Below, one piece after another: positions 60,126-64,000 of a stretch of 64,000 nt of DNA (position 1 is its first letter; the number at the start of each line of letters is the position of its first letter). Source of the stretch: an uncultured Eubacteriales bacterium (lineage in GTDB: Bacteria > Bacillota > Clostridia > Christensenellales > Aristaeellaceae); contig CADCFG010000002.1 in NCBI GenBank assembly GCA_902800625.1, forward strand, positions 124,001-188,000, given 5' to 3'. A model generated the notes under the pieces. It was not told where the DNA came from, did not search any database, and saw only the letters and a program-made list of their open reading frames with translations. Made by a program: the position numbers and the translations under genes.

Positions 60126-60782
60126 ATGTGGAATAAGATCAAGAAAGTCTATAAAACCATCGACGAACGGCTGCGTGGCCTCACCCGCGAGCAGTGGGGC
60201 CGGGTGGGGTACTACGCGGCGCTGGCCCTGCTGCTGGCGATCCTGGGTGCGGCGTCCTATGCCTACAGGAATCAAGCCGGCAGCCAGGCCGCGCCGGAGC
60301 CCGCCGCGCAAACCGCGCTGTCCGCCAGGGCAGAGGTGCTGATGCCCACGCCGGAGCCCACCGTCGAACCCGTCGTCTGGCGCTGGCCGCTGGAGGGAGA
60401 GGTCATCGGGGCGTATTCACCGGAAGAGCCGGTCTTTTCGCAGACCCTCGGCCAGTGGCAGACCCATCCGGCGCTGGACATCGCCGGAAGCCCGGGCGAG
60501 GCCGTGTACGCCTGCCGGGACGGCGTGGTGGCCGACGCCTGGAACGACAGGCTGTGGGGGAATGTGATCGTCATCGATCACGGCGAGGGCTGGCAGTCCG
60601 TGTACCGCGGGCTGAACACGCTGAACCTGGTGGCAATCGGCGACGATGTGCATGGGGGCGACGTCATCAGCGCCGTTGCCCTGTCCGTGCCCTGCGAGGC
60701 CGAGCTGCCCGCCCACATCCATTTTGAACTGACGCAGGACGGGCGGGAGGTGGATTTCGCGAAGCTGATGGAAACGCCATAG
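60126..60782 (+). CDS. SpoIIQ-like LytM (M23) membrane protein
   Basis: About 218 residues. A short basic cytoplasmic N-terminus, one membrane helix (VGYYAALALLLAILGAASYAY), a linker rich in Ala/Pro/Glu, and a LytM domain (about 105-215). Both zinc motifs are present: HPALDIAG (H-x3-D) and HIHFEL (H-x-H). Size and layout match SpoIIQ, the forespore partner of the SpoIIIAH channel; SpoIIQ of clostridia keeps the zinc site. A different M23 endopeptidase is possible, since spoIIIA is not near. Its start codon is behind a hairpin. Confidence 0.72.
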   Translation: MWNKIKKVYKTIDERLRGLTREQWGRVGYYAALALLLAILGAASYAYRNQAGSQAAPEPAAQTALSARAEVLMPTPEPTVEPVVWRWPLEGEVIGAYSPEEPVFSQTLGQWQTHPALDIAGSPGEAVYACRDGVVADAWNDRLWGNVIVIDHGEGWQSVYRGLNTLNLVAIGDDVHGGDVISAVALSVPCEAELPAHIHFELTQDGREVDFAKLMETP

Positions 60783-60792
60783 CAATTTTCAT

Positions 60793-60821
60793 TTGCTTCC
60801 GGGAACGGGATGCGGTATAAT
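60793..60821 (+). promoter_or_regulatory. Sigma-A-like promoter of the 97-residue hypothetical gene
   Basis: TTGCTT (60793-60798), 17 bases, TATAAT (60816-60821). Confidence 0.5.
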
Positions 60822-60851
60822 AGCCCCATCACGACATACGGAGGGATTCCC

Positions 60852-61145
60852 ATGCCGAGACTGTGGGCGAGGATCATCAAGAAGCATCGTATCGAGCGGC
60901 AGGCCACCGCACCCTGCGCCTGGGAGGAGGCGGAGGACGCGCTGACGGAGCTGTGCCGCGAATTTGACATTCCCCGGCCCATCTGGCTGAACAAGCACTA
61001 CCGGGAGTTCGAGGACTTCCGGCGCACCCAGTTCCTGCCGGAGCACTTCATGGAGGACGTGCCCTTCCAGCGGCTTGAGATTGAGTTTCTGGAGGACGAC
61101 GAGCATCCACGCAAGAGCAACGACCCGCGCAACCAGTTCGACTGA
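60852..61145 (+). CDS. Conserved-looking hypothetical protein, 97 residues
   Basis: Start at ATG 60852, behind CGGAGGGA. Sequence PRLWARIIKKHRIERQATAPC followed by a helical acidic part (EEAEDALTELCREFDIPRP) and a short PxHFMEDVPF segment. No signal, membrane helix or known motif. Basic N-terminus and mixed charge suggest a small cytoplasmic binding protein. The gene has its own promoter and is followed 14 bases later by a GNAT gene. Confidence 0.7.
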   Translation: MPRLWARIIKKHRIERQATAPCAWEEAEDALTELCREFDIPRPIWLNKHYREFEDFRRTQFLPEHFMEDVPFQRLEIEFLEDDEHPRKSNDPRNQFD

Positions 61146-61159
61146 CGGGGGAGTATACG

Positions 61160-61657
61160 ATGGACGTCGCCAGACTCAGCCGCCGCTATGCTGTGCGCGC
61201 GCTTCGCGAGTCGGACGCGGAAGCCGTGCTGCGCTTCTGTGAGCGGAACGAACTCTATTACCAATATTGCGGCATGCAGCCCACCCTTGAACAGGTGAGA
61301 AGCGACATGACGCTGCTGCCGGAGGGCGTGGAGCCCACCCGGAAGCACTACGTCGGCTTCTTTGATGGAGAGCGTCTCGTCGCGGTGCTGGACTTCATCG
61401 AGACCTATCCAGACCCGCAGAGCGCCTACATCGGCTTCTTCATGATGAACGTTGACCTGCAGGGGCGGGGGACGGGCAGCGCGATCATCTCCGAGGTCGC
61501 CGGATGCTTCAAATCCATGGGCGTGAAGCGGCTCCGGCTGGCCATCGCCAGGGACAACCCGCAGGCCACCCATTTCTGGTTCAAGAACGGTTTTGAGGTG
61601 GTTCGCGAGGCGGACATGGGCGGCTGGTCGGCGCTGGTGGCGGACAGACGGCTGTGA
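61160..61657 (+). CDS. GNAT family N-acetyltransferase
   Basis: 165 residues with motif A (GFFMMNVDLQGRGTGSAIISEVAG) and motif B (ARDNPQATHFWFKNGFEVVREADMGG). Acceptor unknown; the family acetylates proteins, amino sugars or small amines. Start ATG 61160 behind GGGGGAG. Transcribed with the preceding small gene. Confidence 0.85.
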   Translation: MDVARLSRRYAVRALRESDAEAVLRFCERNELYYQYCGMQPTLEQVRSDMTLLPEGVEPTRKHYVGFFDGERLVAVLDFIETYPDPQSAYIGFFMMNVDLQGRGTGSAIISEVAGCFKSMGVKRLRLAIARDNPQATHFWFKNGFEVVREADMGGWSALVADRRL

Positions 61658-61703
61658 GACGGCCGCGTATCGTGTTAAAATCCTGTCACCTGGGCCAATC
61701 CGT

Positions 61704-61732
61704 TTGACGAAAGGGCGCGCGGGTGCTATAAT
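61704..61732 (+). promoter_or_regulatory. Sigma-A-like promoter of the valS T-box operon
   Basis: TTGACG (61704-61709), 17 bases, TATAAT (61727-61732). Confidence 0.75.
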
Positions 61733-61737
61733 GAAAG

Positions 61738-61972
61738 CGTTGATGACGAAGAGGAGTAGTCCCCCGTGCCCCCAAGAGAGAGCGGCTCGCTGGCTGGAAG
61801 GCCGCTCGGAACGCAGTTGGACGAAGGTCGCTTCCGAGGCGGTCGGGCGAACGGAGTAACCCGGCGGGGTACGCCCCTTAGAGCGCAAAGAGGATCTGGC
61901 GGATTTATGCCGGATCGAATAAGGTGGTACCGCGGAGCAATCCGCCCTTTGTGGCGCGTGCTCCGCGTTTTT
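61738..61972 (+). promoter_or_regulatory. T-box leader with valine specifier (GUC)
   Basis: Stem I begins GATGACGAAGAGGAGTAGT (S-turn AGTA); specifier loop ACGAAG-GTC-GCTTCC with GTC at 61827-61829; the T-box motif AAGGTGGTACCGCG at 61921-61934; and a terminator CGCGGAGCA...TGCTCCGCG followed by TTTTT ending at about 61972. The specifier agrees with valS downstream. A small membrane-protein gene comes first and lies inside the same regulated transcript. Confidence 0.92.
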
Positions 61973-62018
61973 ATGATCGGAACGTCCCAGCCAGGGGCCA
62001 TCGATAAGGGGTGATGTT

Positions 62019-62267
62019 ATGTCCGGTGAGAACAGGCGTCCGGCAGCCTGGCTTCTGCCGGTGATCGTCGTGGGCGTCGGCGCGTACTTCCTTTACGACG
62101 CCGCGAGCCGCGGGACGCTGAAGGCCGTCACGCTTTCGCCCGTGAACTGGGCGGGCCTGGGCCTGATGGTCGCGGGCCTCGTCTGCGCCTTCTTCAAAAA
62201 GCCGGCGCTGAAGCTGGCGGGCGTACTGGCCTGCGGCATCGGCGCGATACTGGTGATCTGTCTATAA
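62019..62267 (+). CDS. Small membrane protein inside the valS T-box operon
   Basis: 82 residues. Three hydrophobic segments (about 9-26, 44-59, 63-82: WLLPVIVVGVGAYFLY; WAGLGLMVAGLVCAFF; LAGVLACGIGAILVICL) with a short basic N-terminus. No family recognised. Start ATG 62019 behind AAGGGGTGA. It lies between the valine T-box and valS, 18 bases before the valS start, so it should be induced by valine shortage together with valS. Confidence 0.65.
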   Translation: MSGENRRPAAWLLPVIVVGVGAYFLYDAASRGTLKAVTLSPVNWAGLGLMVAGLVCAFFKKPALKLAGVLACGIGAILVICL

Positions 62268-62285
62268 TACAAGGGGGATATAACC

Positions 62286-64000
62286 ATGGAAACCAAACAG
62301 GAATTCACGATGGAAAAGGTGTTCCAACCAAATCAGGTGGAAAGCCGAATCTACGACATGTGGGAGCATTCCGGCGCGTTCAAGCCCGTGAAGGACGAGA
62401 GCAAAAAGCCCTTCGTCATCGTGATGCCGCCGCCGAACATCACCGGCCAGCTGCACATCGGCCACGCCCTGGACGAAATGCCCCAGGACGTGCTGATCCG
62501 CTATCACCGCATGAAGGGCGACCCGACGCTGTGGGTGCCCGGCACGGACCACGCCGCCATCGCCACCGAGGTGAAGGTGGTGGACGCGCTGCGCCAGGAG
62601 GGCCTGACCAAGCAGATGGTGGGCCGCGAGAAGTTCCTGGAGCGCACCTGGGAGTGGAAGAAGGAGTACGGCGGGCGCATCGTCAGGCAGCTGCGCAAGC
62701 TGGGCGTGTCCTGCGACTGGGACCGCGAGCGCTTCACCATGGACGAGGGCCTGTCCCGCGCCGTGCGGGAGACCTTCGTGCGCCTGTACGAAAAGGGCCT
62801 GATCTACCAGGGCAGCCGCATGATCAACTGGTGTCCCTGCTGCCAGACCTCACTTTCCGACGCGGAAGTGGAATACGAGGCCAAGGATGGCAACTTCTGG
62901 CACATCCTCTATCCCGTGAAGGAGACGGGGGAGCTGCTGGAGCTGGCCACCACGAGGCCTGAGACCATGCTGGGCGATACTGCCGTGGCCATCAATTCCG
63001 AGGATCCGCGCTATGCCCACCTGCACGGCTGCCATGTGATCCTGCCGCTGATCGACAAGGAGATCCCCATCGTCTGCGACGAGCACGCCGACATGGAAAA
63101 GGGCACCGGCGTGGTGAAGATCACCCCTGCCCACGACCCCAACGACTTTGAAGTGGGCAAGCGCCACAACCTGCCCATGGTGAGGGTGTTCACCTATGAC
63201 GGGCACATGACCGGCGCGAAGGAAGCTGCCGAGAACGCCGAGCTGATCGCCTCCGGCCGCGCCACCGTGGACGAGCCCACCGTGCTGGACTGCGGCAAGT
63301 ACGCCGGCATGACCACCGACGAGGCCCGCAAGGCGATCGTGGCGGATCTGAAGGCGCTGGGCCTCTTGAAGCAGATCGAGCCCCTGAACCACGAGGTGGG
63401 CACCTGCTACCGCTGCCACACCGTGGTGGAACCCATGGTGTCCAAGCAGTGGTTCGTGAAGATGAAGCCCCTGGCCGAGCCCGCCTGCCAGGTGGTGTAC
63501 GACGGCAAGCTGCGGTTCATCCCGGACCGCTTTGAGAAGACCTACCTGCACTGGATGGAGAACACCCGCGACTGGTGCATCAGCCGCCAGCTGTGGTGGG
63601 GCCACCGCATCCCCGCGTTCTACTGCGACGCCTGCGGCGAGACTTTCGTAACCCGCGAGGACATCACCATCTGCCCGAAGTGCGGCGGCCCGGTGCACCA
63701 GGACGAGGACGTGCTGGACACTTGGTTCTCCTCGGCGCTGTGGCCTTTCTCCACGCTGGGCTGGCCCGAGAAGACCGACGATTTCAACTACTACTATCCC
63801 AACACCGTGCTGTCCTGCGGCTACGACATCATCTTCTTCTGGCTGGCCCGCATGGTGTTCTCCGGCATCGAGCACACCGGCGAGTGCCCCTTTGAGGTGG
63901 CGCTGATGCACGGCCTGGTGCGCGACGCCCTGGGCCGGAAGATGTCCAAGTCCCTGGGCAACGGCATCGACCCCATCGAGGTCATCGACAAGTACGGCGC
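62286..64000 (+). CDS. valS: Valyl-tRNA synthetase, N-terminal part (3' end outside window)
   Basis: About 571 residues visible. Class I synthetase that charges tRNA-Val. Motifs [16 protein letters not shown] (HIGH), the editing domain ([18 protein letters not shown] ... [20 protein letters not shown]), and [12 protein letters not shown] near the right edge are intact. Start ATG 62286 behind AAGGGGGA. The gene continues past the window. Control is through the valine T-box leader. Confidence 0.95.
   Translation, partial: METKQEFTMEKVFQPNQVESRIYDMWEHSGAFKPVKDESKKPFVIVMPPPNITGQLHIGHALDEMPQDVLIRYHRMKGDPTLWVPGTDHAAIATEVKVVDALRQEGLTKQMVGREKFLERTWEWKKEYGGRIVRQLRKLGVSCDWDRERFTMDEGLSRAVRETFVRLYEKGLIYQGSRMINWCPCCQTSLSDAEVEYEAKDGNFWHILYPVKETGELLELATTRPETMLGDTAVAINSEDPRYAHLHGCHVILPLIDKEIPIVCDEHADMEKGTGVVKITPAHDPNDFEVGKRHNLPMVRVFTYDGHMTGAKEAAENAELIASGRATVDEPTVLDCGKYAGMTTDEARKAIVADLKALGLLKQIEPLNHEVGTCYRCHTVVEPMVSKQWFVKMKPLAEPACQVVYDGKLRFIPDRFEKTYLHWMENTRDWCISRQLWWGHRIPAFYCDACGETFVTREDITICPKCGGPVHQDEDVLDTWFSSALWPFSTLGWPEKTDDFNYYYPNTVLSCGYDIIFFWLARMVFSGIEHTGECPFEVALMHGLVRDALGRKMSKSLGNGIDPIEVIDKYG

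Overview
The window is about 64 kb of GC-rich bacterial chromosome, read almost entirely as core genome. Gene order, Shine-Dalgarno starts, sigma-A type promoters, two T-box leaders, a CtsR operator and many endospore genes (sipL, yqfC-yqfD, spoIIGA-sigE, ymxH, gerM, a spoIIQ-like gene) point to a spore-forming member of Clostridia. The high GC and the ABC substrate-binding proteins that lack a clear lipobox resemble uncultured gut Clostridia of the Christensenellales/Aristaeellaceae kind; that placement is inference. I see no phage, conjugative module, insertion sequence, CRISPR array, tRNA or rRNA.

Layout. 1-10.7 kb: end of an MscS channel, a LacI regulator, a tandem array of palindromic repeats, murI, CtsR-controlled clpB, a GNAT gene and DEAD-box helicase, then asd and hom facing away from thrC (aspartate-family amino acid synthesis). 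A 79-bp triplicated repeat sits at the 3' end of asd. 12.3-14.7 kb: sipL, a small membrane protein and a reverse rubrerythrin. 14.8-22.3 kb: the classic clostridial operon yqfC-yqfD-phoH-pgpH-ybeY-cdd-era-recO, here with ybeY and cdd fused into one gene and no dgkA. 22.4-25.2 kb: dusB, a DUF2809 protein, an orphan Spo0B-like histidine kinase, and mscL with a zinc ribbon. 25.3-35.4 kb: two divergent ABC importers, one of BMP/nucleoside type and one of CUT2 sugar type with two permeases. 35.5-40.7 kb: sigE and spoIIGA behind a region dense in Spo0A boxes, ymxH, nrdR and a PhoP/PhoR-type two-component pair. 40.8-46.5 kb: a TraX-like protein, a sodium:solute symporter behind a T-box leader whose specifier reads UAC (Tyr), a tandem-domain ThyX, recX and yebC. 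46.5-56.8 kb: a secreted protein, holA, comEC, an MBL hydrolase, an asparagine-synthetase-like protein without the glutaminase cysteine, and an operon of response regulator, kinase and GerM. 57.0-64.0 kb: two tandem D,D-carboxypeptidases, a SpoIIQ-like LytM protein, two small genes, and a valine T-box leader that controls a small membrane protein and then valS, which runs off the window.

The most useful signals are regulatory or architectural: the Tyr T-box that suggests a tyrosine substrate for the symporter, the Spo0A box cluster at spoIIGA-sigE, the YbeY-Cdd fusion, the ThyX tandem with split motifs, the small protein inside the valS T-box operon, and the two tandem repeat arrays. I did not find a clearly novel defence or mobile system.
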